Translations under genes and position numbers: made by a program
The notes under the pieces: model-generated
Database searches by the model: none
What the model was told of the DNA's origin: nothing
The model's input: only the letters and a program-made list of their open reading frames with translations
Source of the DNA: Anaerocolumna chitinilytica
GTDB taxonomy: Bacteria > Bacillota > Clostridia > Lachnospirales > Lachnospiraceae
DNA length: 64,000 nucleotides
NCBI RefSeq assembly: GCF_014218355.1
Contig: NZ_AP023368.1
Coordinates: 624,001-688,000, forward strand
Reading direction: 5' to 3'
In this document: piece by piece, positions 35,533-46,098 of the stretch
Position numbering within the stretch: position 1 is the first letter of the stretch
Layout: each line of letters opens with the position of its first letter

Positions 35533-37032
35533 TTACTTTGCCAATAGTTTTACAGCGTCAGGAGTCAATGCGGTAACAGGCCAGCCTTCCTTATCCCAGT
35601 GAATTGTACCGATTAGGAGAATACTTGCGCTGGCTTTTCTAAAATACTCACTTACAAAATAATACTTTCCGTCTTTATCCTGGAAAACAGAAGCATGTCC
35701 CGGCATAAGAAGCTCTGAGAGCCCCTGAGTCGCAGGAGTTCCGCCGCCTTCTAGCATGGACTTCCCTTCTCTGTCGAGATAAGGGCCATGAATGCTTTTG
35801 GAACGTCCAACACGGTTGTGATAAGTATTGTTCATAGGATTAAAGGCAGTAAAAAGATAATAATATTCCCCGCGCTTGATGATATAAGGAGCCTCAATGG
35901 CACCATTATTGGCATAACGTCTGGCAATGTGATAAAGTCTGGAATTATCTTTTAGCAGCAGACCTGTATCCGGGTCAATACTGCGCTGGTAGATACCGTT
36001 CCAATAGGAACCAAAAGTTAAGAATACACCTCCGTTCTCATCTATGGAGATATTCGGATCAATGCAATTATAATCATCCCCTGTATGGGAGCGGATCACC
36101 ACTCCTTTATCCTCCCAGTGATAATCAGGAGAATTCATATCCAAGGTACTATTCACAGCCATACCGATGGCAGAATTCTGACTGCCTGAAGTCGAAATGC
36201 AGTAATACAGGTAGTATTTCTCTTTTATCTTATAGACACTTGGTGCCCATATACCATAGCCCGGAACCTCGCTGTTCATCCAGGAAGGGTCTTTGTCGCC
36301 AAACACTGTTCCTGCAATTGTCCAATTTATCAGGTCTTTTGAGGTCTTGATACTGATATGAGGGGCCATGATAAACATGTAATAGGTGTCACCATATTTT
36401 ATGATTTGGGGGCAGGAGGAGTGGAAGAGGCTTCCTTCTACCGGCAGCAGATAAGGCAAATCCTTCGTTAAGGATACTTCCTTGAAATCCCATAACTGCC
36501 ATTCGTCCTTCGTGAAGGTTAACATCTGGGGAAGGATGGAGGATTTCTTAGAGTTCTCTGTCAATCCAAGAGTATAGTCTGAGAGGGAGGATATGATTTG
36601 TATAGAGCCGTTATACTCTTTCAAAGTCCAAAGCTGAGAAGAACTCTGCTTCTCGTCCGGTTTCCGGACCTCTATTATTGCGCCGGTGTCTTTGGAATCT
36701 TTACGGATAGATATGTTTCTGGGGGTAAGAAGGGATTGGAGAGTGTAATAATCCCCTTGTTTTTTCACTCGCCAGAGCTCATCAAAGCCGCCCGTATCTC
36801 CATACTGCCATACCTGTGCCCCGTCAACCATGCCGCTTAGCTGCATATTCAGAGGCCTTTTGGTAGCTTTATTTATAATTTTATAGATTCCGCCGTCTTT
36901 TATGGAATTCGGCCCGTCATTTGGCGATGCTTTCGGTGCTGATTCCTTGCTGCAGCCGATAACAAGGGTGCATAGAGTAATGACTGCAAGTAAGCATATT
37001 AGCATAGCGTTACGGGTCTTAATTCTCTTCAT
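35533..37032 (-). CDS. GH43-like arabinanase lipoprotein with N-terminal ricin-type lectin domain
   Basis: A 499-residue lipoprotein (lipobox LVIGC, Cys27). Residues 45-185 form a ricin-type carbohydrate-binding domain with repeated Q-x-W-like motifs (QVWQYG, SQLWTL, WQLWDF). Residues 195-499 are a GH43 five-bladed propeller closest in pattern to endo-1,5-arabinanases: WAPSVY, GSQNSAIGMA, CIDPNI (Asp325), AIEAPYIIKRG (acid Glu380), VGRSKSIHGPYLD. The usual catalytic-base motif HDP is replaced by SCP with Cys207, so activity is uncertain. The ATG has GGAGG upstream. It overlaps the ArsR-type gene by 14 bp, so it is translated with its regulator. Confidence 0.87.
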   Translation of the reverse strand: MKRIKTRNAMLICLLAVITLCTLVIGCSKESAPKASPNDGPNSIKDGGIYKIINKATKRPLNMQLSGMVDGAQVWQYGDTGGFDELWRVKKQGDYYTLQSLLTPRNISIRKDSKDTGAIIEVRKPDEKQSSSQLWTLKEYNGSIQIISSLSDYTLGLTENSKKSSILPQMLTFTKDEWQLWDFKEVSLTKDLPYLLPVEGSLFHSSCPQIIKYGDTYYMFIMAPHISIKTSKDLINWTIAGTVFGDKDPSWMNSEVPGYGIWAPSVYKIKEKYYLYYCISTSGSQNSAIGMAVNSTLDMNSPDYHWEDKGVVIRSHTGDDYNCIDPNISIDENGGVFLTFGSYWNGIYQRSIDPDTGLLLKDNSRLYHIARRYANNGAIEAPYIIKRGEYYYLFTAFNPMNNTYHNRVGRSKSIHGPYLDREGKSMLEGGGTPATQGLSELLMPGHASVFQDKDGKYYFVSEYFRKASASILLIGTIHWDKEGWPVTALTPDAVKLLAK

Positions 37033-37951
37033 GAAATACCTCCATTACAATGTTCTGGGGGTAATCTCCGAACTTTTCTCCGAATAAATTCATTCCGCCG
37101 ACGTATTTCGCATTGGGCTTCACGCCGATCTTAAAGGAAATAAAGCTGTTCTTATTCAAACCAAGAGAGGAAATGGTATGGTTTGAAACCTTCTGCTCAT
37201 CGATAAAACAGCCCTTTTCCGTAATCCAGATCTTTCTCAAATCTCCGTATTGGGTAGAAGCATCGTTCCACCAGTAGGGATTTAACTTACCTCTTCTTCC
37301 GCCATAGTCTCCGGGGCATTCCAGGATGCCTATCTCGGTATTGTTCATCCAGATGCTGACATCGGAGCGCCAGTTAGGATTGTATCCTAAGGCTTCTGAA
37401 CAGATTTCAAAAGTGAACTGAATCTTATTAGCGGAATTGGATTTTAAGATGGTATTGGAAAAACGGTATTCCAAATGTCCGTAAGTCAGCCAGATTAACT
37501 GGGCTTTATAGCGCTCTGTACTAAAGAAACCGCTGATGCTGTCTTCTGCACCAAGATCGGAAACTTCTGATACGATACCACAGGGCGGAGATACATTATA
37601 ATCGAAATAGCAGCCGATAGGCATATCCTCCCGGAACAGGTACTTAGAATTTAAGCCCAGATCAAGACATACATCCACATTAACATTGGATACCAGTGCA
37701 CCGCAGAGCTTTTGAGCTCCTTTTGAGCCGGGAATGGGTTGAACAGAAATCAGTCCGGCACTTTCCAATGTTTTAATATGAAGTGCTGCGCTGGAGAGGG
37801 GAATATTAAAATGGGAGGCCACATCGGTAATAATGGCTGGCTTATTCGAAAGGAACTCGAGAATATCAATACGTGTAGAGGAGGAAAAAGCCTTTCCGAT
37901 ATTCACAAGTTCCTCCTTCTTTTCAAGATTTAGCTTCAAACTTTCTTTCAT
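37019..37951 (-). CDS. ArsR-type regulator with a large C-terminal sensory domain
   Basis: This 310-residue protein has an ArsR-like winged helix at about residues 10-85 (SSSTRIDILEFLSNKPA, then VASHFNIPLSSAALHIKTLE). A C-terminal region of about 220 residues is rich in Trp and beta structure (NPNWRSDVSIWMNN, NPYWWNDASTQYGDLRKIW). Most ArsR proteins are near 100 residues, so the extra domain may bind a carbohydrate ligand (inference). It overlaps the GH43 lipoprotein gene by 14 bp and is divergent from the GH2/GH43/transport cluster, which it probably regulates. Confidence 0.85.
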   Translation of the reverse strand: MKESLKLNLEKKEELVNIGKAFSSSTRIDILEFLSNKPAIITDVASHFNIPLSSAALHIKTLESAGLISVQPIPGSKGAQKLCGALVSNVNVDVCLDLGLNSKYLFREDMPIGCYFDYNVSPPCGIVSEVSDLGAEDSISGFFSTERYKAQLIWLTYGHLEYRFSNTILKSNSANKIQFTFEICSEALGYNPNWRSDVSIWMNNTEIGILECPGDYGGRRGKLNPYWWNDASTQYGDLRKIWITEKGCFIDEQKVSNHTISSLGLNKNSFISFKIGVKPNAKYVGGMNLFGEKFGDYPQNIVMEVFHEEN

Positions 37952-38009
37952 AGATAGAATTTACCCTCATCTTTCTAAATTACAGAAGTAACATATCTGC
38001 GATAATTTT

Positions 38010-38038
38010 ATCCTACCATGAAAAGGAAAAAAATGCAA
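38010..38038 (-). promoter_or_regulatory. Possible promoter of the ArsR-type regulator gene
   Basis: On the - strand TTGCAT (38038-38033) and TAGGAT (38015-38010) are spaced by 17 bases, 60 bp upstream of the regulator start. Support is moderate because the -10 box is imperfect. Confidence 0.4.
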
Positions 38039-38055
38039 CATATTTATACATTATA

Positions 38056-38095
38056 TATGTACAAAGATTAAAATTCTAAAAATCTTTTGTACATA
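38056..38095. promoter_or_regulatory. Long inverted repeat, candidate operator of the divergent region
   Basis: TATGTACAAAGATT at 38056-38069 is mirrored by AATCTTTTGTACATA at 38081-38095, differing by one inserted base. It lies between the two divergent promoters. A related short palindrome, ATACA-AAA-TGTAT, lies at 38243-38255, after the + strand transcription start. Both may bind the ArsR-type protein. Confidence 0.55.
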
Positions 38096-38141
38096 GAAAA
38101 TGTTGTTAAAATTATTTATACAAGAAATATAAACAAATATA

Positions 38142-38170
38142 TTGACATAAAATTGATATAGTAGTATGAT
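38142..38170 (+). promoter_or_regulatory. Predicted sigma-A promoter of the second glycan operon
   Basis: TTGACA (38142-38147) and TATGAT (38165-38170) are separated by 17 bases, a near-consensus promoter. The 5' leader to the GH2 start at 38293 is about 115 bases. TTGATAT occurs both in the spacer and again near 38229-38236. Confidence 0.75.
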
Positions 38171-38292
38171 TTGTTTAAATCAATTGGGAAAAAGAATAAA
38201 TAAGTACATAAAAAATATATAAATAACAATTGATATTACTACATACAAAATGTATAAATAAGAAAATAAATCAAGAATGAGGAGTTATGATT

Positions 38293-40029
38293 ATGTTGAC
38301 ACAATACCCAAGGCCCCAATTTCAAAGACAGAATTGGACGAATCTAAACGGAGAATGGAACTTCCTGTTTGACGATGATAACAAGGGAGAAGAGGAAGAA
38401 TGGTATAAGTCCTTTCCGGATAGTCAGAAGATTCTTGTTCCTTATTCCTATGAGACTGCACTTAGCGGGATTAATGACCAGAGCCATCACAAGGTACTCT
38501 GGTATCAAAATACCTTTACAGCAGACATGAAAGATAAGAAACGAATGCTCTTGCATTTTGAAGGAGTGGACTTTGAAACGAAGGTGTGGGTAAATGGTAT
38601 CTTTGCCGGAAGCCATAAAGGCGGATATGCTGCCTTTCAGATTGATGTTACAAGGATGTTAAAGGAAGGTGATAATAATATTGCCCTTCGCGTGGAAGAT
38701 AGTTTGAGCTGCGAACAGCCAAGAGGAAAACAGCGCTGGAAACAGGATAACTTCGGCTGCTGGTACATACAGACCACAGGAATCTGGAAAACAGTATGGT
38801 TAGAGGAAGTACCGGAGTTCTATTTGGAGAAAGTGAAGATGACTCCGGATATTGATAAAGGAATCATAGATATAACAGCTAAGTTCTCCGGCACTAAGAG
38901 AGAAGAAAACACCTGGCTTCAGGTGGAAATATCCCTGGAAGGAAAGAAAATCTGCAAAAAACAGGCACAGGTTTTAAACGGTCACCTTCATATTCCGGTT
39001 AATCTCATTGGAGAAGAGGAGCCTTGGACCCTTGCTCTTTGGTCTCCTGAATCACCAAAACTCTATGATGTTAAATTTAGCCTGTTGGCAGGCGAAGAAA
39101 TAACAGATGAGGTAGACTCTTATTTCGGAATGAGAAAGATATCCATAGAAGGAGATAAGATACTGCTGAATAACCTGCCCCTTTATCAAAGGTTGATTCT
39201 GGACCAGGGCTATTGGGAAGAATCTCACCTGACACCGCCTTCGGAAGAAGCAATGATAGAAGATATCGAATTAATATTAAAAGCCGGATACAACGGATTG
39301 AGAAAGCATCAGAAAGTAGAGGATGCACGTTTCCTTTACTGGTGTGATCGGAAGGGACTGTTGGTTTGGTCTGAAATGGCTTCCCAGTATATCTTCAATG
39401 ACAGCAGTATACAGCTCTTTACGAAGGAATGGATGGAGATTGTAGAACAAAATTATAACCATCCTTCCATTATTACCTGGACACCTTTTAATGAAAGCTG
39501 GGGTATAGAATACATAGCGGTTGACACAGCCCAGCAGCAGTTTACCGAAAGCATTTACCACCTTACCAAATCCCTTGACGGAATGAGGCCGGTTATTGTA
39601 AATGACGGATGGGAGCATACGGTATCTGACATTATTACGCTTCATGACTATGTGGAGGGGGGAGAAGAGTTCCTTTCAAGATATCGTGACAAGGATAAGA
39701 TTCTTGGAAATGAGATACCTTTTAATCTAGTTCGATATGCTTTTGCAAAAGGCTATAGCTACAAAGGTCAGCCGGTTATCATCAGTGAGTATGGTGGTAT
39801 TGCTCTGACCAACGAAAAGGGCTGGGGATACGGCGAACAAGTGAAGTCCGAAGACGCGCTGCTTTCCAGATTCGATGGAATTACATCCGCTATCAAATCC
39901 CTGGACTATATCTGCGGTTTCTGTTACACCCAGTTAACTGACGTGCAGCAGGAAATTAACGGGCTTTATACGATGAAGCGTGAACCGAAAGTGAATATAG
40001 AAAAGATCAGTGAAATAAATCGAAGATAA
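38293..40029 (+). CDS. GH2 family glycosidase (short form)
   Basis: A 578-residue cytosolic GH2 enzyme, much shorter than LacZ: sugar-binding jelly roll (residues 1-175, with YETALSGI, GVDFETKVWVNG, GKQRWKQDNFGCWYIQTTGIW), an Ig-like domain, and a TIM barrel. The acid/base is Glu401 in TPFNESWG and the nucleophile Glu499 in IISEYGG. The substrate could be a beta-galactoside, beta-glucuronide or an arabinoside; sequence does not decide. The ATG at 38293 has GAGGAG eight bases upstream and is preferred over the ATG at 38287. It opens the divergent operon. Confidence 0.92.
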   Translation: MLTQYPRPQFQRQNWTNLNGEWNFLFDDDNKGEEEEWYKSFPDSQKILVPYSYETALSGINDQSHHKVLWYQNTFTADMKDKKRMLLHFEGVDFETKVWVNGIFAGSHKGGYAAFQIDVTRMLKEGDNNIALRVEDSLSCEQPRGKQRWKQDNFGCWYIQTTGIWKTVWLEEVPEFYLEKVKMTPDIDKGIIDITAKFSGTKREENTWLQVEISLEGKKICKKQAQVLNGHLHIPVNLIGEEEPWTLALWSPESPKLYDVKFSLLAGEEITDEVDSYFGMRKISIEGDKILLNNLPLYQRLILDQGYWEESHLTPPSEEAMIEDIELILKAGYNGLRKHQKVEDARFLYWCDRKGLLVWSEMASQYIFNDSSIQLFTKEWMEIVEQNYNHPSIITWTPFNESWGIEYIAVDTAQQQFTESIYHLTKSLDGMRPVIVNDGWEHTVSDIITLHDYVEGGEEFLSRYRDKDKILGNEIPFNLVRYAFAKGYSYKGQPVIISEYGGIALTNEKGWGYGEQVKSEDALLSRFDGITSAIKSLDYICGFCYTQLTDVQQEINGLYTMKREPKVNIEKISEINRR

Positions 40030-40058
40030 TTTCAAACACACGAAGCTGGGAGCTGAAT

Positions 40059-42290
40059 ATGAGAACCTATAAAAATCCATTTCTGTTGGAACACCAATGG
40101 TCCGAAAATGAATGCGGGGACCCTTTTATAATGAGATTTAACGGATATTATTACCTGTATTGTTCCAGTGCCGGAAACCATATAAAGGCATGGAAATCAG
40201 AGAATCTGGTTGATTTTGATTATCTGGGGAGCGTCTGTGACGCACCGGAAATTGACGGAGCCTATGCGCCGGAGGTCTCTTACTGTAATGGCAAGTTTTA
40301 TATGGTAACATCACCGGTAGGAAGCGGACATTATCTGCTGGAGGGTGACAGACCGGAAGGGCCTTTTCATCTGATCAGTAAAAATTATGGCTTGATGATT
40401 GACGGAAGTTTCTTTACCGATGATGACGGTAAGCGGTATCTGTTAAGGGCCGGACATAAGGGAATTGTAATTCATGATATGCCTCAGGCAGATACCATCG
40501 AGGTGAATGGAAAAATAATACCGGAAAGCTATTTGAATTACTGGACGGAAGGACCCATGATAATAAAAAGAAAAGGTCTTTATTATCTGACCTATACCGG
40601 AAACCATCTCTTAAGTAAAGGCTACCGGGTGGCCTATAGCATCTCGGAGAAAGGCCCGGACAGCGGATATGTAAACCTGAGTGACAATACACTTCTACTG
40701 GAGACAGGAGAGGAATTTCATGCTCTTGGTCATAGTTCCAGCTTTCTGGCACCGGATCTGGATAGTTATTGCATAGCGTATCACAATATTGATCTGAATA
40801 TGAAACCCAGAAAAAGAAGCATGAACATTGACAGACTTTTCTTTAATGGGGCCAGGATGTACTGTAATCCCATCTGGTGGGAGCAGGAAGTGCCGGCCAT
40901 GCCGGACTGCTATGGCTGGGGAGAGGGTAATTTTCAACAGGCGGATATAAAAGATAAGAAATATCTGATATCCAAAGCAGCTACCTCAAAGGCTTATACG
41001 GCAGAGCTCAGTGTGAATACAAAAGGCGGAAATCTAACACTATTATACGGTTATGGGGAGAATACCTGGGGGGAGATAGAGCTTTGCTGTGATCGAAGTT
41101 ATAAGATTATTGAAGGTGACCTGACTGTGAGTGAGGGGCGGATAAATAATACAGTCAGTTTCTTAAACTATATGACGGTCAGACTTGCCAGAACCTCTGA
41201 TAGCTTGCTGGAAATTTATCTAAATAATATGCTCCTTGCCAGTTTCGTAACGGTTACAGGAGAGGGGAAACTAGGCATTGCCGCGGAAGCTAAAGGGGAA
41301 GTAGGGTTCTTTGGAATATCCCGCACCATAGACGGAAATGGAGATAAGATTGCTGCCAAAGCGATTCCAGGCAGAATGGATGCAATACACGGGACAGGAG
41401 GCTTTTTGGGGTATCCACTGAAGGAAAGCGGATTTCTCGTAAAGGCAGCAGCTTTTGAAAAAGGTAAAAAGGTTCTGTATCACGTGAATATAAAAGAAGA
41501 CGGTTACTACCAGGTAATAGTAAGAGCCTCTGCCGGGAAGAAAGACCACTGCCTGGTAATATCCAGTGAGAATATGGCAGAGCCATTACGTTTTCACCTT
41601 ACCGGCATATCGGATGAGAATGGCTTTGAGAAGATAAAGGCCGGTGTTTTGTGGCTTACCAGAGGAATAAAGGATATTGCTGTCTCAAGCGAGGAAGAAA
41701 TGCTCATTGACTATTTTCTGTTTAGGAAGGCAGCAGAGGTCATGGACATAGATGTGGTTAAAAAAGGTCAGCTGGTAACAGAGGATATTAAGATATTCGG
41801 TCATAAGCAGTTAAAGAGTATGATTACCAAATATTCCGGTTTCACCTGCGCTGAGAATTTTGGGAGAGCCTTTGTGGGAGAAGAAGGTTTTAATGATTAT
41901 ACCATAAGCACTGTAATTTATAGAAATAATGCACCTACAGGAGATGCCTCCATCTATATAAGAGCTTCTAAGGAATCCTGGTTCCCGGACCAGGTAACCT
42001 CCTCCCTCTTTGGCTATCGGATAAGTGTGAAACAGGAAGGGATATACCTGTACCGCTGCTGTTATGGAGAGGAACAGCTTGGCTTTTACAGGCTACCTTG
42101 CAAAAGCCCCGGAACTCTGGCACTCTCAGTCAGAGCAGAAGGAACAACCCTTGCTATTGTATTAGAGGATAGAGTAATCTTAACCTTTACCGACACAGCC
42201 GGTTATCTGTACGGAAAAGCCGGCCTGGAAGCCACAGGAGAAGGGTTTGCCTTTGAAGAATATAGAATCCGCAGGGATTTATCCTTATAA
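40059..42290 (+). CDS. GH43 family glycosidase with C-terminal beta-sandwich domains
   Basis: A 743-residue protein without a signal peptide. The GH43 propeller occupies about residues 1-290 with a complete catalytic triad: Asp21 in GDPF, Asp115 in IDGSFF and Glu164 in WTEGP. Members cut alpha-L-arabinofuranosides or beta-xylosides. After WGEGN follow about 450 residues of beta-sandwich sequence that look like two LamG-type modules around a CBM6-like module (YQVIVRASAG). GGGAG precedes the ATG. Unlike the lipoprotein at 35533, it retains the canonical catalytic base. Confidence 0.9.
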   Translation: MRTYKNPFLLEHQWSENECGDPFIMRFNGYYYLYCSSAGNHIKAWKSENLVDFDYLGSVCDAPEIDGAYAPEVSYCNGKFYMVTSPVGSGHYLLEGDRPEGPFHLISKNYGLMIDGSFFTDDDGKRYLLRAGHKGIVIHDMPQADTIEVNGKIIPESYLNYWTEGPMIIKRKGLYYLTYTGNHLLSKGYRVAYSISEKGPDSGYVNLSDNTLLLETGEEFHALGHSSSFLAPDLDSYCIAYHNIDLNMKPRKRSMNIDRLFFNGARMYCNPIWWEQEVPAMPDCYGWGEGNFQQADIKDKKYLISKAATSKAYTAELSVNTKGGNLTLLYGYGENTWGEIELCCDRSYKIIEGDLTVSEGRINNTVSFLNYMTVRLARTSDSLLEIYLNNMLLASFVTVTGEGKLGIAAEAKGEVGFFGISRTIDGNGDKIAAKAIPGRMDAIHGTGGFLGYPLKESGFLVKAAAFEKGKKVLYHVNIKEDGYYQVIVRASAGKKDHCLVISSENMAEPLRFHLTGISDENGFEKIKAGVLWLTRGIKDIAVSSEEEMLIDYFLFRKAAEVMDIDVVKKGQLVTEDIKIFGHKQLKSMITKYSGFTCAENFGRAFVGEEGFNDYTISTVIYRNNAPTGDASIYIRASKESWFPDQVTSSLFGYRISVKQEGIYLYRCCYGEEQLGFYRLPCKSPGTLALSVRAEGTTLAIVLEDRVILTFTDTAGYLYGKAGLEATGEGFAFEEYRIRRDLSL

Positions 42291-42303
42291 AAGGAGAAAA
42301 CAT

Positions 42304-45198
42304 ATGGGAAAAAGAAAACATATAATAGCTATTCTATTAATAGTTGCAATTATATTCACCGGTACCGGCACAAGCTCGGTACAGACTGTAAAGGCAACAA
42401 AGGCGGATGGAAAAGAGGAGGGTAAAGGTCTGCGGGAGACTTATCTGTCCATGGGGGATATAGCTGATACGGATTATGAAAGGTATCTAGATAAATACCA
42501 GGGTGAGCTTTATCAGGGAGAAGATATTACCTATACCGCCGATGATATGCAAATGGATAACAAGATAGTAGGTGAAAGCAGTGAAGTACAGGTTAAGGTT
42601 AATGTTAAGCAGACTGCCCTTTATGTCCTTAGTTTTGATTATCAGACATTGGGAGATAACCTGTTATCTACTAATATCTCACTGGAGGTCAATGGTGAGT
42701 ATCCTTATGACGAGCTAAAACGTATATTTCTCGGAGATACCTGGATACCCGGTACCATAGAGTACGACAGATATGGAAACGAATGTCTTCCTATGCCCAC
42801 AAAGATAAAGGAATGGAAAAAAGCCTATATACATGACACTGCTTATCTTTACAGTGAACCCATGCTTTTATACCTGAAAGCAGGAGAGAACAACCTGACC
42901 TTTAAGGCAAACGAAGGGTCTATAGAACTTGGCAATCTCTATCTGGAAGAAAAAGAAAAGATCCCAGAGGATTCCGGAAAAAAAGCCGATGGAGAGGAAC
43001 TCTTAACCAAAGAAGCAGAGGATATGACCAGTAAGAACTCTCCGAATATCAGAAGTACTGCAGAGTTTAATACGGATGTGACACCGTATAACCCAAAACT
43101 GAAAGTACTAAATCAAGTAGCGGAAGAGTCTTTTAAGACCGGCGGAACCAGTATCACATATGAAGTAGAAGTGAAGAAAGACGGTTATTATAACCTGGCT
43201 TTTGACTATCGTCAAAGTACGAAGTCGGGTTTTAGCTCCTATCGCAATATATACATAGATGGAAAGATTCCCTCTGCTTCCTATGAAAATGCTGCCTTTC
43301 CTTATTCTAAGAAGTTTACAAGGCTTCTGACCGGTAATACAGAGGGAAATGCTGTTTTTCTAAACAAGGGCAAACATACCATTACCCTTTTAGTATCCCT
43401 TGATAAGGTAAGATATGCAATCAAGATATTAAATATCGTTGCCAAGGAAATGAATAATCTGGCTCTTGAGATTAACAAAATAACAGGTGGAAACTCTGAT
43501 AAATACAGGGATTTTGACTTAGAGCCCTATGGTTTTGATATAAAAAACAAGTTACTCAACTGGGCAGACACCTTGGATAAGGTCCATGAGAAACTTTCAG
43601 CCCTAAACCCAGAAGAAAACAACATTGCTGAGATATCTCAGTTAACGGTGGCTTCCTCTAACTTAAGGAAGCTGGCCAAAAAGCCCAATGACCTTCCCAA
43701 AAAATTGAACCTGTTTTCTTATGGTAACAGTTCTACAAGGCAGAATGTAAATAATGTTATTGAAAAATTAAGTGTGGGGCAATTAGGACTGGATAAGATT
43801 TTCTTATACCAGGAGGATGCGAAGTTCCCTAAAAAGCCTGGTATTTTTCAAAAGCTATCCCTTACTGTCAGAAGACTTTTTGCTTCCTTCACCACCCAGG
43901 ATTATGCACCATCTTATAAGAAGGAGAATGACACCTTAAATATCTGGGTAGCTAGGCCGAGACAGTACCTTGAAATCATGCAAAGAATGGCGGATACGGA
44001 GTTTACAAAGAAGTACGGAATTAATGTAAATCTTTCCATCGTTCCGGACCAGCAGAAATTAATACTGGCTAACGCTTCCGGTAAAGCACCGGATGCTGCC
44101 GTAGGAATCAGCTCCGGTTATGTCTACGACCTGGCATTAAGAGGAGCCTTGGAGAATATGCGCCAGTATGACAATTTTAAGGAAGTGGGCAAAAGATTTG
44201 CACCTGGTATGCTGATACCGGGAGTATGTGATAATGGAGTCTATGCGGTTCCGGAGACCTTTAACTTCTATGTATTGTTCTACCGGACAGATATTATGGA
44301 TTCCTTAGGACTTAAAGTGCCGGATACCATGGAGGAAGTAAGAAAGATGCTTCCCCAGCTGGAACGCATGGGGCTTGGATTTAACACCCATGTGGCGAAT
44401 AACCTGGTAAAGGGTTATAACACAACGACACCTTTTATCTTTCAGAACGGCGGAAAGCTGATGGAGTCCGGCAGTACTCAGATTGACCTGGAGACTCCAG
44501 GGGTACTGAAAGGCCTGAAGGAATTAACAGAGAATTTTACTATTTATGATATGAAATACGAAGTATTAAGCTTCTACCAGGCATTTCGTGATGGCAGAAT
44601 GCCCATTGGTACCTCTGATTACGCAACCTTTAACCTGCTTACCAATGCAGCTCCGGAGCTTTCTGATTCCTGGGACATAGCACCTTATCCGGGAGTGAAG
44701 GATGAAGACGGCAATGTACTGCGCTATACTTCAGGAGCAGCGGAAAGCTGTGTGGTTTTTAAGAAAAATGACAGCAATGAGGCAGCCTGGAAGTTCATTG
44801 ATTGGTGGACTTCTACAGAAGTACAGACGGAATTTGCCTTTACCCTGCAATCCACTCTTGGTAATGAATATCTTTGGAATTCCGCTAATTTGGAGGCTAT
44901 TAAAGCGTCACCCTGGAATTCTAAATTCAAAGATACCATTGTAAATCAGATATCCTGGACCTATGAGGCGCCAAGAGTACCGGGAGGTTATATTATCGAA
45001 AGAGAGTTAGGAAATGTCTTAGTGCAGGTAGTAACACAGAATGCAAATCTTCGAAGCGCTGTGGACAGCGCACAGAAGAAGATAAATCGGGAGCTTGCGA
45101 GAAAATTGGAGGAGTTTGGCTATGTGGATAAGAATGGGAATAAAATCAAAGACCTTATTGTCCCTGACGTCCAAATGGTAGAGGAATGGTTAAAATGA
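42304..45198 (+). CDS. Large secreted solute-binding protein with N-terminal carbohydrate-binding-like modules
   Basis: A 964-residue protein with a Sec signal peptide but no lipobox. Two beta-rich modules of about 140-190 residues come first (the second opens with TKEAEDMTS and contains [14 protein letters not shown], resembling carbohydrate-binding modules). A helical linker then leads to a family-1 solute-binding protein domain at about residues 540-960 ([64 protein letters not shown]). The total is twice the usual binding-protein length. AAGGAG precedes the ATG. The downstream permease starts inside its stop codon. Confidence 0.88.
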   Translation: MGKRKHIIAILLIVAIIFTGTGTSSVQTVKATKADGKEEGKGLRETYLSMGDIADTDYERYLDKYQGELYQGEDITYTADDMQMDNKIVGESSEVQVKVNVKQTALYVLSFDYQTLGDNLLSTNISLEVNGEYPYDELKRIFLGDTWIPGTIEYDRYGNECLPMPTKIKEWKKAYIHDTAYLYSEPMLLYLKAGENNLTFKANEGSIELGNLYLEEKEKIPEDSGKKADGEELLTKEAEDMTSKNSPNIRSTAEFNTDVTPYNPKLKVLNQVAEESFKTGGTSITYEVEVKKDGYYNLAFDYRQSTKSGFSSYRNIYIDGKIPSASYENAAFPYSKKFTRLLTGNTEGNAVFLNKGKHTITLLVSLDKVRYAIKILNIVAKEMNNLALEINKITGGNSDKYRDFDLEPYGFDIKNKLLNWADTLDKVHEKLSALNPEENNIAEISQLTVASSNLRKLAKKPNDLPKKLNLFSYGNSSTRQNVNNVIEKLSVGQLGLDKIFLYQEDAKFPKKPGIFQKLSLTVRRLFASFTTQDYAPSYKKENDTLNIWVARPRQYLEIMQRMADTEFTKKYGINVNLSIVPDQQKLILANASGKAPDAAVGISSGYVYDLALRGALENMRQYDNFKEVGKRFAPGMLIPGVCDNGVYAVPETFNFYVLFYRTDIMDSLGLKVPDTMEEVRKMLPQLERMGLGFNTHVANNLVKGYNTTTPFIFQNGGKLMESGSTQIDLETPGVLKGLKELTENFTIYDMKYEVLSFYQAFRDGRMPIGTSDYATFNLLTNAAPELSDSWDIAPYPGVKDEDGNVLRYTSGAAESCVVFKKNDSNEAAWKFIDWWTSTEVQTEFAFTLQSTLGNEYLWNSANLEAIKASPWNSKFKDTIVNQISWTYEAPRVPGGYIIERELGNVLVQVVTQNANLRSAVDSAQKKINRELARKLEEFGYVDKNGNKIKDLIVPDVQMVEEWLK

Positions 45199-46082
45199 AG
45201 AAAAAATCCAGAATAAATATCGCATATTACTTTTTACTTCCCTATTTACTGCTGTTTGTAATTTTTATCATTGTACCCATTATAGCAGCCATTGTTTTAA
45301 GTTTCACCAATTATAATGCAGTGGAAAGACCGAACTTTGTAGGCTTGTTAAATTACATTAACCTTCTGACCCAGGATGATATCTTTATGCAGAAGGTTTT
45401 GCCAAACACTTGTATTTTTGCCTTTATCGTAGGTCCTGTAGGTTATGCACTTTCCTTTTTATTAGCCTGGATGTTAGCCCAGGTCAGTAAAGTACCAAGA
45501 ACTATACTGGCACTGTTGATTTATTCTCCTTCCATGACCTCAGGTATTGCCATGGCGGTGGTATGGAAGATTATCTTTGCCGGAGACCAGATGGGGTACA
45601 TTAATTACCTGCTAATGGATTGGGGAATTACCAATGAACCGATTCTCTTTCTTACCGATGCAAAATACCTGCTGACCATTATGATTATTGTATCCTTATG
45701 GAGCAGTATGGGGGTTGGATTTTTAGCAATTCTCGCCGGTATCTTAAACATTGATACACAAGTTTACGAGGCGGCTTCCATTGACGGACTCCGCAACCGT
45801 TTTCAAGAAATGTTTTACATCACCATACCTATGATGAAGCCTCAGATGCTTTTTGCAGCGGTTATGGCGGTGGTAAATACCTTCTCGGTAGGAGCCATCG
45901 GCGTACAGTTAAGCGGGGCCAACCCTACTCCTCTGTATTCGGGACAGTTAATTGTAAACCATATTGAGGATTACGGCTTTATCCGTTATGAGATGGGCTA
46001 TGCTTCCTGCGTATCACTGGTATTGCTCTTAGTAATTTACAGCATATCCAGATTTGCCCGCAGAATCTTTCAGGATGACTGA
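45195..46082 (+). CDS. Sugar ABC transporter permease, UgpA/MalF type
   Basis: A 295-residue membrane protein with about six helices and the EAA loop [25 protein letters not shown]. Its ATG overlaps the stop of the large binding protein (ATGA), so the two are coupled; GAGG lies ten bases upstream. The frame also opens at 45186, with a poorer site. It probably pairs with the UgpE-type permease at 53951 or 51302. No ATPase gene lies in the cassette. Confidence 0.93.
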   Translation: MKKKSRINIAYYFLLPYLLLFVIFIIVPIIAAIVLSFTNYNAVERPNFVGLLNYINLLTQDDIFMQKVLPNTCIFAFIVGPVGYALSFLLAWMLAQVSKVPRTILALLIYSPSMTSGIAMAVVWKIIFAGDQMGYINYLLMDWGITNEPILFLTDAKYLLTIMIIVSLWSSMGVGFLAILAGILNIDTQVYEAASIDGLRNRFQEMFYITIPMMKPQMLFAAVMAVVNTFSVGAIGVQLSGANPTPLYSGQLIVNHIEDYGFIRYEMGYASCVSLVLLLVIYSISRFARRIFQDD

Positions 46083-46098
46083 CGAAAAGGAGAAACTT

